The position numbers and the translations under genes were made by a program. DNA of 64,000 nt from contig NZ_JAEMUI010000002.1 in the NCBI RefSeq assembly GCF_016461715.1, positions 62,001-126,000 on the forward strand, written 5' to 3'. Below are positions 17,835-25,309 of the stretch, piece by piece (within the stretch, counting starts at the first letter, position 1; each line of letters opens with the position of its first letter). This stretch comes from Marinomonas spartinae. Its GTDB lineage: Bacteria; Pseudomonadota; Gammaproteobacteria; Pseudomonadales; Marinomonadaceae. The notes under the pieces are model-generated. The model saw nothing but the letters and a program-made list of their open reading frames with translations. It was not told the DNA's origin and ran no database searches.

Positions 17835-18462
17835 TAGACAAAGTACAATAAGCGAAAGGAATGGCGCGGTAAGGCATGATATATGCAATCCACAATGCCA
17901 TAAACTCAGAGAGCATTATTGATTTCGACTATATATCAGTCGCTAAGAAGCTACAGGTCAACATGGATGGAAGTGTTAATGCACTTAGCGTCTTGATGGA
18001 TTTGTATGAAGACAATACACCTTTGAGCGATGTCTGGCCTAACTCGATGACGTTTAATTACTTTAAAAAATCGAAAGAAGCGAACTTGGACATTAACCTA
18101 GCATCAGGCTGGGGCGTTTTCAGTGAGAAAGCCTTTGAGGTATTAAAGAACCTTCTTGCGCCTTACGGAGAGTTTTTAAAAATTTCCGTAGAGGGTGATA
18201 CAAAGTACATTTTTAACTGTCTTATGTTTGGCGAAGAGAACACAGCGTTAAGCGATGTGGAGTATGTCGATGGGCTTCCTATTGGCTACAGACATATTGC
18301 GTTTAATGAAGCGGATGTTGTTCAAAAAGTGCTATTTAAAAGTAGGTTAAGCGGCTCTATGCTGTTTTGCAATGAGGTACTTGTCGAGTCGTTTAAAGCC
18401 CATCAACTTAAAGGGCTGACTTTCACGCCAGTAGAGGATTATATCTATAAAGGTGAGTTCTA
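17761..18462 (+). repeat. Near-identical 3' ends of the two immunity genes
   Basis: Bases 17761-17833 and 18390-18462 (73 bases each) differ at only two positions by eye, both silent (CAG/CAA and ACC/ACT), while the rest of the two genes is strongly diverged. This directly repeated block points to gene conversion or to a chimeric duplication. Confidence 0.85.
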
Positions 18463-18463
18463 G
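17876..18463 (+). CDS. Putative immunity protein 2, paralogue
   Basis: Also 195 residues and alignable without gaps to the protein at 17247-17834 (MIYAIHN against MMYAVHN; VFSEKAFEVLKNLL against VFSDKAHDALQPLL; shared YGEFLKI and VEGD). Most of the chain is clearly diverged, yet the last 23 residues are identical. Two immunity genes for one toxin may protect against related toxin variants, as seen in other polymorphic toxin loci with spare immunity genes. A weak AAGGA site and the downstream AAGG precede the ATG. Confidence 0.62.
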   Translation: MIYAIHNAINSESIIDFDYISVAKKLQVNMDGSVNALSVLMDLYEDNTPLSDVWPNSMTFNYFKKSKEANLDINLASGWGVFSEKAFEVLKNLLAPYGEFLKISVEGDTKYIFNCLMFGEENTALSDVEYVDGLPIGYRHIAFNEADVVQKVLFKSRLSGSMLFCNEVLVESFKAHQLKGLTFTPVEDYIYKGEF

Positions 18464-18503
18464 AATCAGTTAATCGGGTTATGCAACGAGTGACTGGCTG
18501 TAA

Positions 18504-18530
18504 ACAAAACCACCCATCGAGGTGGTTTTT
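18504..18530 (+). terminator. Terminator hairpin, copy 2 (right border of cargo)
   Basis: Exact second copy of the 27-base hairpin at 16408-16434, with one extra T after it. It ends the toxin-immunity transcript and isolates mor from it. Confidence 0.85.
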
Positions 18531-18606
18531 TATTGCTAGTGATCCGCTAAAAATCATTGACCGTTAGAATTTTTTACTAACGCATCACCATGCTAGTTTT
18601 CTTAGC

Positions 18607-19050
18607 ATGATGACTTTAGAACCTTGGCAATCTTTATTGCCCGACTCAGCGCAGCAGCTTATTCATGTAATTGGATGGGCCGATACGGCGCGTCTTATTA
18701 ATACCTTTGGCGGGACGACGTTGCCGATGCCATCTGGCGTGAATGCCATTGGTCGCGCAACATTGGCGCTCTTAGCCGAGAAAATGGGCGATGAGGTAAC
18801 ACAAAAACTCGCCCAATATTACGGTGGCGCGCCCTTGTACGTACCCCGCTGTTCAGCGGCTCTGCGTCGTGCTCGCGATAATGTGATTATCAGTGAATTT
18901 GAAGCGCGTATTCGTGCCAAAGAAACCGCCACCAGTGCGGTGAATCAGTTAGCCATGGAGCATAAACTCACGGATCGTCGTATTTGGAAAATTCTGAAAA
19001 CCACCCCGCCAGATGACCCTACACCGGATTTATTCCAAGGCTTTGCCTAA
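18607..19050 (+). CDS. mor: Mor-family transcription activator
   Basis: A 147-residue protein of the Mor/C family, which switches on middle or late genes in Mu-like phages. The dimerisation half contains LIHVIGWADTARLINTFGG and LPMPSG. The DNA-binding half contains YYGGAPLYVPRC and a C-terminal helix-turn-helix (ATSAVNQLAMEHKLTDRRIWKIL). No separate C protein is seen, so this protein probably drives lysis and tail genes directly. It is transcribed alone between two terminators. Confidence 0.88.
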   Translation: MMTLEPWQSLLPDSAQQLIHVIGWADTARLINTFGGTTLPMPSGVNAIGRATLALLAEKMGDEVTQKLAQYYGGAPLYVPRCSAALRRARDNVIISEFEARIRAKETATSAVNQLAMEHKLTDRRIWKILKTTPPDDPTPDLFQGFA

Positions 19051-19067
19051 CTCATTGTCTCTTTCAT

Positions 19068-19088
19068 GGCCCTGATCGGGCCTTTTTT
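19068..19088 (+). terminator. Terminator after mor
   Basis: GGCCC, TGAT, CGGGCC followed by six T: a compact stem-loop 18 bases after the mor stop codon. Confidence 0.75.
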
Positions 19089-19189
19089 ATGTCTGCGATT
19101 TTGTTATTTCCCCTTAAAAAAGGTGAATGGTAAGGCTATGAACTCCGTGGTGTATTTCGACGTTTTTCGTAAATACATTGAACTCTTAT

Positions 19190-19376
19190 AACCCCCTCCC
19201 TGCCTCCCCCTTAGTAAGGGGGAGGAGTCTTTACTGTGGCATCTCCAGTTCCCTCTCCTTAGTAAGGGAGGTTACGGCATTTCGAGTTTCCTCCCTTAGT
19301 AAGGGGGGAGGTGTTTATTACGGCGGCATTTCCAGTTCCCTCCCCTTATTTAAGGGGAGGGTTAGGGAGGGGTTTA
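19190..19376. repeat. Cluster of C/G-rich palindromic repeats
   Basis: This fills most of the 546-base gap between mor and the endolysin. Four imperfect palindromes of the type CTCCCCTTAGTAAGGGGAG stand in a row, three of them preceded by a similar GGCATYTCCAGTTCCC phrase. The block opens with CCCCCTCCCTGCC and closes with GTTAGGGAGGGG, so the whole block is itself roughly palindromic. I see no real gene here. It resembles dispersed REP-like or miniature palindromic elements of gammaproteobacteria. Strong RNA hairpins are expected on both strands. Confidence 0.75.
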
Positions 19377-19596
19377 AGAAGTTTGAGTGTTTACATTCCT
19401 TTTATCTTTTGTTTTGTCATGCAAATGCACCACGAGTAAATAAAGCCATTAAGCTAATCCAACGAAACAAGCATCACAAATCCCCCCTCTATTACTGAAT
19501 CCGTCCAGTCGGCTTTCCTCTTTTCTCTCTTGTAACTTGGAGCAAAGCTCGCGGCAGTTGGCCGTGTGTGTTGTGTATTTTGAAGAGGAGAAAACG

Positions 19597-20091
19597 ATGG
19601 GAGCCCGTCGACAGTTAAGTGTGATCGATAGTGTGATTATTCATCATGCAGAAACCCCTAATGGCCATGTGTTTACGGCTGAACAGATCGACCAATGGCA
19701 TGAAGCGCGCCATTTCGAACGAGACATGAGTATTTGTCCGGGTTATAGCCCGTTAAAGCACATTGGCTATCACTATGTGATTGAGTTAGATGGCACGATT
19801 CAACGTGGCCGACCGCTGGAAGAGGTGGGGGCGCACACCTATGGGAAAAACCCCAAAAGTATCGGTATTTGCCTGATTGGTATGGATAAATTTGCTTTGG
19901 TGCAATGGCAACAGTTGCTCAATCTTATTCAAAGTTTGGATGACAAGTTAGCCACTTCGCTGGCGGTGTACGGCCATAACCAATTTAGCCCGAAAACCTG
20001 CCCAGGTTTTAATGTTCCAGCTTGGATTAGTCGCAAGTTTCGGCCGTTGGATCAACATATTTTAGAAGGTGACTTCCATGGGGTGGTTTAG
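19597..20091 (+). CDS. Endolysin, N-acetylmuramoyl-L-alanine amidase
   Basis: A 164-residue amidase_2/T7-lysozyme type enzyme that cuts the bond between muramic acid and L-alanine in peptidoglycan. Zinc ligands correspond to H16 or H17 (VIIHHAET), H127 (GHNQF) and C135 (KTCPGF). Y58-H59-Y60 follows a GYH pattern common in the family. There is no signal peptide, so it needs the holin. The start at 19597 follows GAGGAG; an upstream TTG frame is less likely. It overlaps the holin gene by 14 bases. Confidence 0.9.
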   Translation: MGARRQLSVIDSVIIHHAETPNGHVFTAEQIDQWHEARHFERDMSICPGYSPLKHIGYHYVIELDGTIQRGRPLEEVGAHTYGKNPKSIGICLIGMDKFALVQWQQLLNLIQSLDDKLATSLAVYGHNQFSPKTCPGFNVPAWISRKFRPLDQHILEGDFHGVV

Positions 20092-20578
20092 CGATTTGTT
20101 TACGTCGGGAGCGGGATCCTTGGTGTCGTCCATTGGCGAGGTGGCGGATCGCTTTATTGAATCGCCGGACGATAAAAACGCCTTCAAGCTGCAAATGCAA
20201 ACCCTGATTCAACAGCGAGACAGCGAGATCGAGCAGAGTTTGCGCAAAAACTTGGAAGCCAAAGAGCGCGTCTTAGTGGCGGAGTTAAACCAAGGGGACA
20301 GCTACACCAAACGGGCTCGCCCCACGGTGGTTTACGCTGGGCTGATTTTTATCGCGATTAATTATGTGGTTTTCCCTTTGCTTGCCCGCATAGCAACGGC
20401 CACGGGTGTCACAGTGGATGCTTCGCCGTTGGCGGATTTACCCGGGGATTTTTGGTTGGCGTGGGGAGGCATATGTGCGACTTGGTCGATTGGCCGAACC
20501 ATAGAAAAACGTGGAACGCAGACCCCGCTTACGCAAGCGGCGACGGGCTCTAAGCCAGTAACCAGCTTGCTTAAGTAA
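20078..20578 (+). CDS. Holin, 3TM type
   Basis: A 166-residue membrane protein resembling the phage 3TM holin family (PF11351-type). An amphipathic N-terminus (GWFSDLFTSGAGSLVSSIGEV) and a charged helix with K-R-A-R-P-T are followed by hydrophobic segments at about residues 90-112 and 126-146. It should permeabilise the inner membrane for the endolysin. The start at 20078 lies 8 bases after AGAAGGTG; a GTG at 20069 is less well placed. Confidence 0.82.
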   Translation: MGWFSDLFTSGAGSLVSSIGEVADRFIESPDDKNAFKLQMQTLIQQRDSEIEQSLRKNLEAKERVLVAELNQGDSYTKRARPTVVYAGLIFIAINYVVFPLLARIATATGVTVDASPLADLPGDFWLAWGGICATWSIGRTIEKRGTQTPLTQAATGSKPVTSLLK

Positions 20579-20598
20579 GGATGGGATAGGACAAGATT

Positions 20599-20799
20599 AT
20601 GGATTTATTAGATTGGGCGGCGGATTTAGAAGAAGCCTTTCGTGCGGCCTCGATTCAACAACACAGACAACAAGGAGAGGTGACCTTCACGACCCATTGT
20701 GTGGACTGTGATGAAGTGATTCCCGCCCCACGGCGGGCGGCGCTGCCGCATACCACACGCTGTATCGATTGCCAGCAAGATGAGGAGAAACGCCAATGA
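20599..20799 (+). CDS. TraR/DksA-type zinc-finger protein
   Basis: A 66-residue C4 zinc-finger protein: C-V-D-C near residue 35 and C-I-D-C near residue 57, with an intervening P-x-x-R-R-A. TraR-like proteins bind the RNA polymerase secondary channel and shift promoter choice. It is common in the lysis/late region of Mu-like phages. It overlaps the next gene by four bases (ATGA). Confidence 0.85.
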   Translation: MDLLDWAADLEEAFRAASIQQHRQQGEVTFTTHCVDCDEVIPAPRRAALPHTTRCIDCQQDEEKRQ

Positions 20800-21101
20800 C
20801 AACCGATTGGGGGCAATGGAAATTCTGGTTTGATGTGGGACAGTGGGGGATTATGCTAATGTTATCGGGCTGGATGTTTATTGACAAAGGTCGTGCTAAA
20901 AACAGCAACGCCATTCGCGAGATGACTATGAGTCAACAAACCTTGGACAAACGCATTACCCAGCTAGAAAACAAAGCCGCCACCCATGAAGACATCGCCA
21001 AACTCACCGCCGAGATGGAAGGGTTAAAAAGCACCTTAACCCGCTTGACGGTGACAACAGACCGAATACACGACTATTTGTTGAATAAGAAGGAGTCTTG
21101 A
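20796..21101 (+). CDS. DUF2730-like membrane/coiled-coil protein
   Basis: A 101-residue protein with one N-terminal membrane helix (WGIMLMLSGWMFI, about residues 14-28) and a heptad-like coiled coil (about 42-95) that includes LDKRITQLENKAATHEDIAKL. This matches the DUF2730 family that stands just before the terminase genes in Mu-like phages. Here it is the last recognisable gene before the expected head module, which is missing. Function unknown; a spanin-like or lysis-accessory role is possible. Confidence 0.75.
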   Translation: MTTDWGQWKFWFDVGQWGIMLMLSGWMFIDKGRAKNSNAIREMTMSQQTLDKRITQLENKAATHEDIAKLTAEMEGLKSTLTRLTVTTDRIHDYLLNKKES

Positions 21102-21168
21102 TTACTGATAGGTGGGAATGTGTTAGCATTTCAGTGACTAACGTTATAGATACAAGGATGTATTCTGA

Positions 21169-21606
21169 ATGGCAATACAGTTTCACCCAAAAGTAGGTCA
21201 AATATTACTGTGTGATTTCTCTGTTGGCTTTAAAGAGCCAGAAATGGTGAAAAATAAAAGACCTGTGCTAGTTGTTGCTTCGGATATAGCGGGCCGAGTA
21301 GGCTTGGTTACTGTATTAGCTTTGAGTACTAAGGTGCCAGATCCAATTAAACCCTATCATTATAAAATACCTAGAAGCTCAATGCCTCAGCTAGGTCGTT
21401 TTCAAGAAAACGATACTTGGCTTAAAGGGGATATGATTTATACGGTCGGATTTCACCGATTAGATTTAATTATGCTAGGAAAAAGGGATCCGACAAGCGG
21501 AAAACGAGTATATTTTCAAAATAAGTTAGGTCGAGATCAAATGAAAGAAGTTTATAAGTGTATGCTACATGGTCTGAATCTTGGTAAGCTTAGCGCCCAT
21601 TTATAG
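21169..21606 (+). CDS. Orphan PemK/MazF-like protein
   Basis: A 145-residue protein with the PemK/MazF pattern: VGQILLCDF at the start, EMVKNKRPVLVVAS, then VTVLALSTKVPDP and D-M-I-Y-T-V. Family members cut RNA and pair with a small antitoxin. No antitoxin frame is seen on either side (67 bases upstream, 326 downstream empty). It could be a non-toxic relative, be neutralised from elsewhere, or act in phage exclusion. An AAGGATG site precedes the ATG. It lies at the left edge of the cargo that replaces the head genes. Confidence 0.7.
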   Translation: MAIQFHPKVGQILLCDFSVGFKEPEMVKNKRPVLVVASDIAGRVGLVTVLALSTKVPDPIKPYHYKIPRSSMPQLGRFQENDTWLKGDMIYTVGFHRLDLIMLGKRDPTSGKRVYFQNKLGRDQMKEVYKCMLHGLNLGKLSAHL

Positions 21607-21932
21607 TATCTTATCAGGTTGATATTTACATCGTCATGTTTTATATTATGAGTGTTCCTGCTCTGCATCGCATCAGGCATTCGAGACTGCATTAAGGTCC
21701 GTCCCATGCAGCCAGCCCATTCTAAAGCGATTACAAGCTAGTTTGGTGCTGAGATCAGGCTCCTTTTTGGAGCCTTTGTTTTATGTAAGGTCTAGTAAGG
21801 TCGTGGTGAAAGCGTTTCACGAGCGGGCTACAGTAAAACCTATCTTCCCCTATTTTAGTTATAGATTGCTAGTCTTTGTTTCTCCAAGATGCTCAATGGT
21901 TTTGACTAATGTGTCGAGTCTGCCCAAAGCAT
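21607..21932. other. Gene-free stretch with hairpin and palindrome
   Basis: No supported gene in these 326 bases. They contain a terminator-like hairpin (AGGCTCC, TTTTT, GGAGCCTTT near 21758-21777) that could end the PemK-like transcript. They also hold a perfect 15-base palindrome GTGAAAGCGTTTCAC at 21806-21820. Confidence 0.6.
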
Positions 21933-22553
21933 CTAGCTATCAAGTAGGTCATAAATATTTAATGCTATTTTCCTAAAGTGCCAGGCTAAAAATACAGCTA
22001 CACCGCACATAGTTATCAAAATCGGCCCATTTTCAACAATTGCAGCTTGTAGCTGTTCGATGTCAAAAATGGATATTTTTGGAGAGTCACTAAATATGTT
22101 TTTGACTATCACAGACATTGGCGTAGCCACAGCCGAGACAATGACAGACGAAAAAAGCAAATTCGCTATTGCCATAAATGAGTCAGCTGCTTTTTCAAAA
22201 CTTCTCTTTTTCCTGCCTTTTAAAAAAGGGAGTGATTTTATGACTTTTCTTTTTCTCACAGGGTCGCTATAAAAATTATCGTTTGCCTTTTCCCAAATCT
22301 CTTCAAAGGCTTCTTTAGATATTTCCTTTGTGTCAAATTCTGGATCGTCCGTTATTTCGTTAGTGGGGGGAACGGGAATTTCGCCTAATCTAGTTTCACA
22401 TGTTGATTTTGTGGCGGATGCGTAATTCAGCTTATCATCGGAAAACACTTCCACCTTACGGGTTTCATAACGCTCAGCGTCAAGCTCGCTGTAAAATTCT
22501 TTTGGCTGATCTTTAGGAGCATTTATCCATTTTGAGTAGAGATACGTTGTCAT
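21933..22553 (-). CDS. DUF6881-like domain with two membrane helices
   Basis: A 206-residue protein on the strand opposite to the phage genes. The N-terminal 90 residues (YLYSKWINAP, then FYSELDAERYETRKVEVF, LGEIPVPP and FDTKEISKEAFEEIW) resemble the small DUF6881 domain, often seen beside toxin and immunity genes; this is from memory. The C-terminus adds two hydrophobic helices (about 130-152 and 175-195) after a basic stretch. The combination suggests a membrane-bound defence or immunity-type cargo. No function can be assigned. Confidence 0.55.
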   Translation of the reverse strand: MTTYLYSKWINAPKDQPKEFYSELDAERYETRKVEVFSDDKLNYASATKSTCETRLGEIPVPPTNEITDDPEFDTKEISKEAFEEIWEKANDNFYSDPVRKRKVIKSLPFLKGRKKRSFEKAADSFMAIANLLFSSVIVSAVATPMSVIVKNIFSDSPKISIFDIEQLQAAIVENGPILITMCGVAVFLAWHFRKIALNIYDLLDS

Positions 22554-22766
22554 GTAACAATCCTTTTCAGATGATGAATATCAATAGTGTCAGCTTTATA
22601 TCACAAACCTATTCTAACCTCATTTCTCTCATCCCTCTCACGCCTTTCAAGCCTCGACCCACTATATTGCCCTGTGTTTTTCGCGAAATGCGTTTCTAAC
22701 GGGGGGCTAACGGGGTCTGTGTGGCGGTTATCTTGTGGGGGCTGGGGTATGTTTTTTATTGGAGAG

Positions 22767-22798
22767 AAAAAATCAGGGTGCCGAGTGGGCAACCTGAT
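22767..22798 (-). terminator. Terminator of the mesXD transcript
   Basis: Read on the minus strand: AATCAGGTTGCC, a short loop, GGCACCCTGATT and then five more T. It lies 45 bases beyond the mesD stop codon. Confidence 0.75.
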
Positions 22799-22842
22799 TG
22801 GCTAAGGGTAGAAATAGGGGAGCGGTATTTGGCAAGGTCGGT

Positions 22843-23871
22843 TTATTGGCTAAGCTCTTGGCGAATGATGGCGGCGCCGGCGCTTAAGGCTTCGAGTTTG
22901 CCTCTGGCAACGTCCCGGGATAACGGTGCCATACCACAGTTGGTGCATGGGTACAGTTTGTCTGCGTCCACGTATTGCAGTGCTTTGCGTAAGGTATCCG
23001 CGACTTCTTCTGGGGTTTCGATGGTGTCAGTGGCAACATCGATGGCTCCCACCATGATTTTCTTACCGCGAACGAGCGCCATTAATTCCATAGGTACCCG
23101 TGAGTGATGGCATTCTAGGGAGATAATGTCGATGTTAGAGGCTTGCAGTTTTGGGAAGATTTCTTCGTACTGGCGCCACTGTGATCCTAAGGTTTTCTTC
23201 CAGTCGGTGTTGGCTTTGATGCCGTAGCCATAACAAATATGGACGGCGGTTTCACATTGCAGACCTTCAATAGCGCGCTCAAGGCAGGCAACGCCCCAGT
23301 CATTCACATCATCAAAAAAGACGTTAAAGGCCGGTTCATCAAACTGGATAATATCCACCCCTGCCGCTTCCAGCTCTTTGGCTTCTTCGTTGAGGATTTT
23401 GGCGAATTCCCAAGCCAGTTTTTCTCGGCTTTTGTAATGGTCATCATAGAGAGTATCGACCATTGTCATGGGGCCAGGAAGGGCCCACTTTATGGGCTGC
23501 TTGGTCTGCTGGCGTAGAAATTTGGCGTCTTCGACGAAGACGGACTTCTGACGAGACACGGCGCCGACCACAACAGGGACGCTCGCCTCATAGCGGTCGC
23601 GGATGGTGACGGTTTTGCGGTTTTCAAAATCCACACCGTTAAGGTGTTCGATAAAGGTGGTGACAAAATGTTGTCGTGTTTGCTCGCCATCACTGACGAT
23701 ATCAATGCCAGCATGGCTCTGCTCATGAAGAGACACTCGTAAGGCATCGCGCTTGCCAGCAATAAGGTGGTCACCCTGTAATTTCCAGGGTGACCAGAGT
23801 GTTTCCGGTTCAGCAAGCCACGATGGTTTGGGCAGGCTGCCAGCGGTGGAGGTGGGTAATAATGTTTTCAT
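22843..23871 (-). CDS. mesD: Folate-independent methionine synthase MesD
   Basis: A 342-residue protein matching only the C-terminal catalytic half of MetE. The zinc ligands are kept: H-x-C in AVHICYGYG, E in ISLECHHSR, and C in CTNCGMAPL. The catalytic DEPAF loop (IIQFDEPAF) is also present. Short MetE-like cores paired with a DUF1852 protein have been described as MesD with MesX, an oxygen-dependent methionine synthase that does not use ordinary folate methyl donors. The start at 23871 (MKTLLPTSTAGSLPKP) fits the family opening. It lies inside the phage tail/lysis region in place of head genes, a striking position. Confidence 0.85.
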   Translation of the reverse strand: MKTLLPTSTAGSLPKPSWLAEPETLWSPWKLQGDHLIAGKRDALRVSLHEQSHAGIDIVSDGEQTRQHFVTTFIEHLNGVDFENRKTVTIRDRYEASVPVVVGAVSRQKSVFVEDAKFLRQQTKQPIKWALPGPMTMVDTLYDDHYKSREKLAWEFAKILNEEAKELEAAGVDIIQFDEPAFNVFFDDVNDWGVACLERAIEGLQCETAVHICYGYGIKANTDWKKTLGSQWRQYEEIFPKLQASNIDIISLECHHSRVPMELMALVRGKKIMVGAIDVATDTIETPEEVADTLRKALQYVDADKLYPCTNCGMAPLSRDVARGKLEALSAGAAIIRQELSQ

Positions 23872-23897
23872 AATAAATGTCTTATCGTTGAGGTGAA

Positions 23898-24875
23898 TTA
23901 GTGCGCCGCATTCGCGGACCATTGTTCAAGGATGTTTTGGTAAGGCTTAATAAAGTGCTCCTCAGTAAACTTTCCTTGCTTGATGGCCAGTTGGCTGCGT
24001 TCTTCTCGATCGTATTGAATGGGCGTCAATGAATGATCTTGGTGTTGTAAACTGGGTTTGAAACGCTCACCAGCCGGGGTATTGGCGTGATAAATCTCGG
24101 GTCGATAGATTTTTTGGAACGTCTCCATGGTACTGATGGTGCTGATCAGTTCTAGATTGCTGTAATCGTTTAGCAAGTCGCCAAAGAAATAGAAGGCCAA
24201 TGGCGCTTTGCTGTTTTGCGGCATGAAGTAGCGAACTTGTAGCCCCATTTGTTGAAAGTAATGCTCGGTCAGAGAGGATTCGTTGGGTTGGTATTCCACG
24301 CCCAATACTGGGTGCTGATTGTTCGAGCGCTGGTAGACCTTGCTCTCCGCGACACTTAAGCAAATAACGGGTAGTTTGCTGAAATGACGCTGAAAAGTGG
24401 TGGACTGAACAAAGTGCTTAAATATATTGCCGTGCAAGGTGCCAAAGTTTTCGGGAATCGTAAAGCGTGATTGATCCTTGTTGTGGTCAAGCAATAAAAC
24501 ACTGAAATCGTAATCACGGATATAAGACGAAAAGTTATTACCGATCATGCCTTCAATGCGTTGATTGGTTTGATGATCTAACACCGTGGTTTGCAACATT
24601 TCAATGGTCGGGAAGGGGCGTCCGTTGCCTTCAATATCCATATCCACGGAGACAATATCCAACTCAACAGAATAACGATCGCCATTAGGATTGTCCCAAT
24701 GGGCTAGGGCATTAAAGCGTTGATTAATCATGCGCAAGGTGTCACGCAGGTTGTCATAACGTCTCTCACCCCTGGCTAAATTAGCGAAGTTGGTGGTGAT
24801 GCGGGTGTTATTCGAAGGCCGATAGTTCTCGTCGAAACGAAGGGTCTTAATGGAAAAGGCAAAATTCTGGCTCAT
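23898..24875 (-). CDS. mesX: DUF1852 protein MesX, partner of MesD
   Basis: A 325-residue protein of the DUF1852 family, recognised from the FAFSIKTLRFDENYRPSNNTRITTNFANLARG opening region and from its fixed partner. It lies 26 bases upstream of mesD on the same strand, so they form a two-gene operon. Published genetics showed that MesX is required for MesD activity; its biochemical role was not settled as far as I know. No signal peptide or membrane helix is seen. The upstream 130 bases are AT-rich and probably hold the promoter. Confidence 0.85.
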   Translation of the reverse strand: MSQNFAFSIKTLRFDENYRPSNNTRITTNFANLARGERRYDNLRDTLRMINQRFNALAHWDNPNGDRYSVELDIVSVDMDIEGNGRPFPTIEMLQTTVLDHQTNQRIEGMIGNNFSSYIRDYDFSVLLLDHNKDQSRFTIPENFGTLHGNIFKHFVQSTTFQRHFSKLPVICLSVAESKVYQRSNNQHPVLGVEYQPNESSLTEHYFQQMGLQVRYFMPQNSKAPLAFYFFGDLLNDYSNLELISTISTMETFQKIYRPEIYHANTPAGERFKPSLQHQDHSLTPIQYDREERSQLAIKQGKFTEEHFIKPYQNILEQWSANAAH

Positions 24876-25309
24876 AATGTTCGTTATCCCATTTCTGTGA
24901 TGTCTCTCAGGGGCTTCCCTGCTTTGGATGATCTTTCGATTGCGTCAAAGTCAGCAAAACAATGTATGCCAGTACTCTAGTCTTGATCTTTATATGAGTA
25001 AAATTCTATTGATTCACTATTTATTGAATAAAATTAATAGTTCATGTTTTGTGATTCGAATGCATTCCCCTTTCTAATAGGGCGGCGGCGCTTTTGTGCC
25101 GACCTTCTTTTTTCTCCACTGAACTCTCTTTTCCTTACTGAACTCTTCTTTTGCCCTCTCTTCTCTTGTTTGGTTTTTTCTTCTCACGCTGAACTCTGTC
25201 TTGGTTCGTGAAAGTTGGCTTGCCTTTAATCTTGCCTTATCGAAACGCAGACGCTTTTCGGCGCTCACCCAGTGGGTGAGATGAGTTTTCAATATGAGGG
25301 TTTTATTTG
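24876..25309. other. Gene-poor junction between mesX and tail genes
   Basis: The first 190 bases are the mesX upstream region: AT-rich, with TTCA/TGAA half-sites near 25013-25046, but no MetJ box or SAM riboswitch that I can recognise. The remaining part (about 25078-25205) is pyrimidine-rich on the plus strand with CTGAACTCT repeated three times. A 72-codon minus-strand frame runs through it with a lysine/arginine-rich product and no family look, so I do not call it a gene. This is the right junction of the cargo with the tail module. Confidence 0.6.

Noticed and set aside
19190..19376. Possible CRISPR array
   Set aside because: Repeat units are imperfect palindromes of varying length with similar, not unique, spacers, and no cas genes are near.
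19178..19498. A 106-codon plus-strand frame between mor and the endolysin
   Set aside because: It runs through the palindromic repeats, has no ribosome site, and its product is a translation of repeated hairpins.
22721..23107. A 128-codon plus-strand frame over the end of mesD
   Set aside because: Antisense shadow of mesD; mesD has all catalytic residues and a terminator on the other strand.
24876..25070. SAM riboswitch or MetJ box in front of mesX
   Set aside because: Only loosely spaced TTCA/TGAA half-sites are visible, and none matches the spacing of known methionine control sites.
25074..25292. A 72-codon minus-strand frame between mesX and gp37
   Set aside because: Low-complexity lysine/arginine-rich product over a pyrimidine-rich tract, no ribosome site and no family; more likely a repeat-derived open frame.
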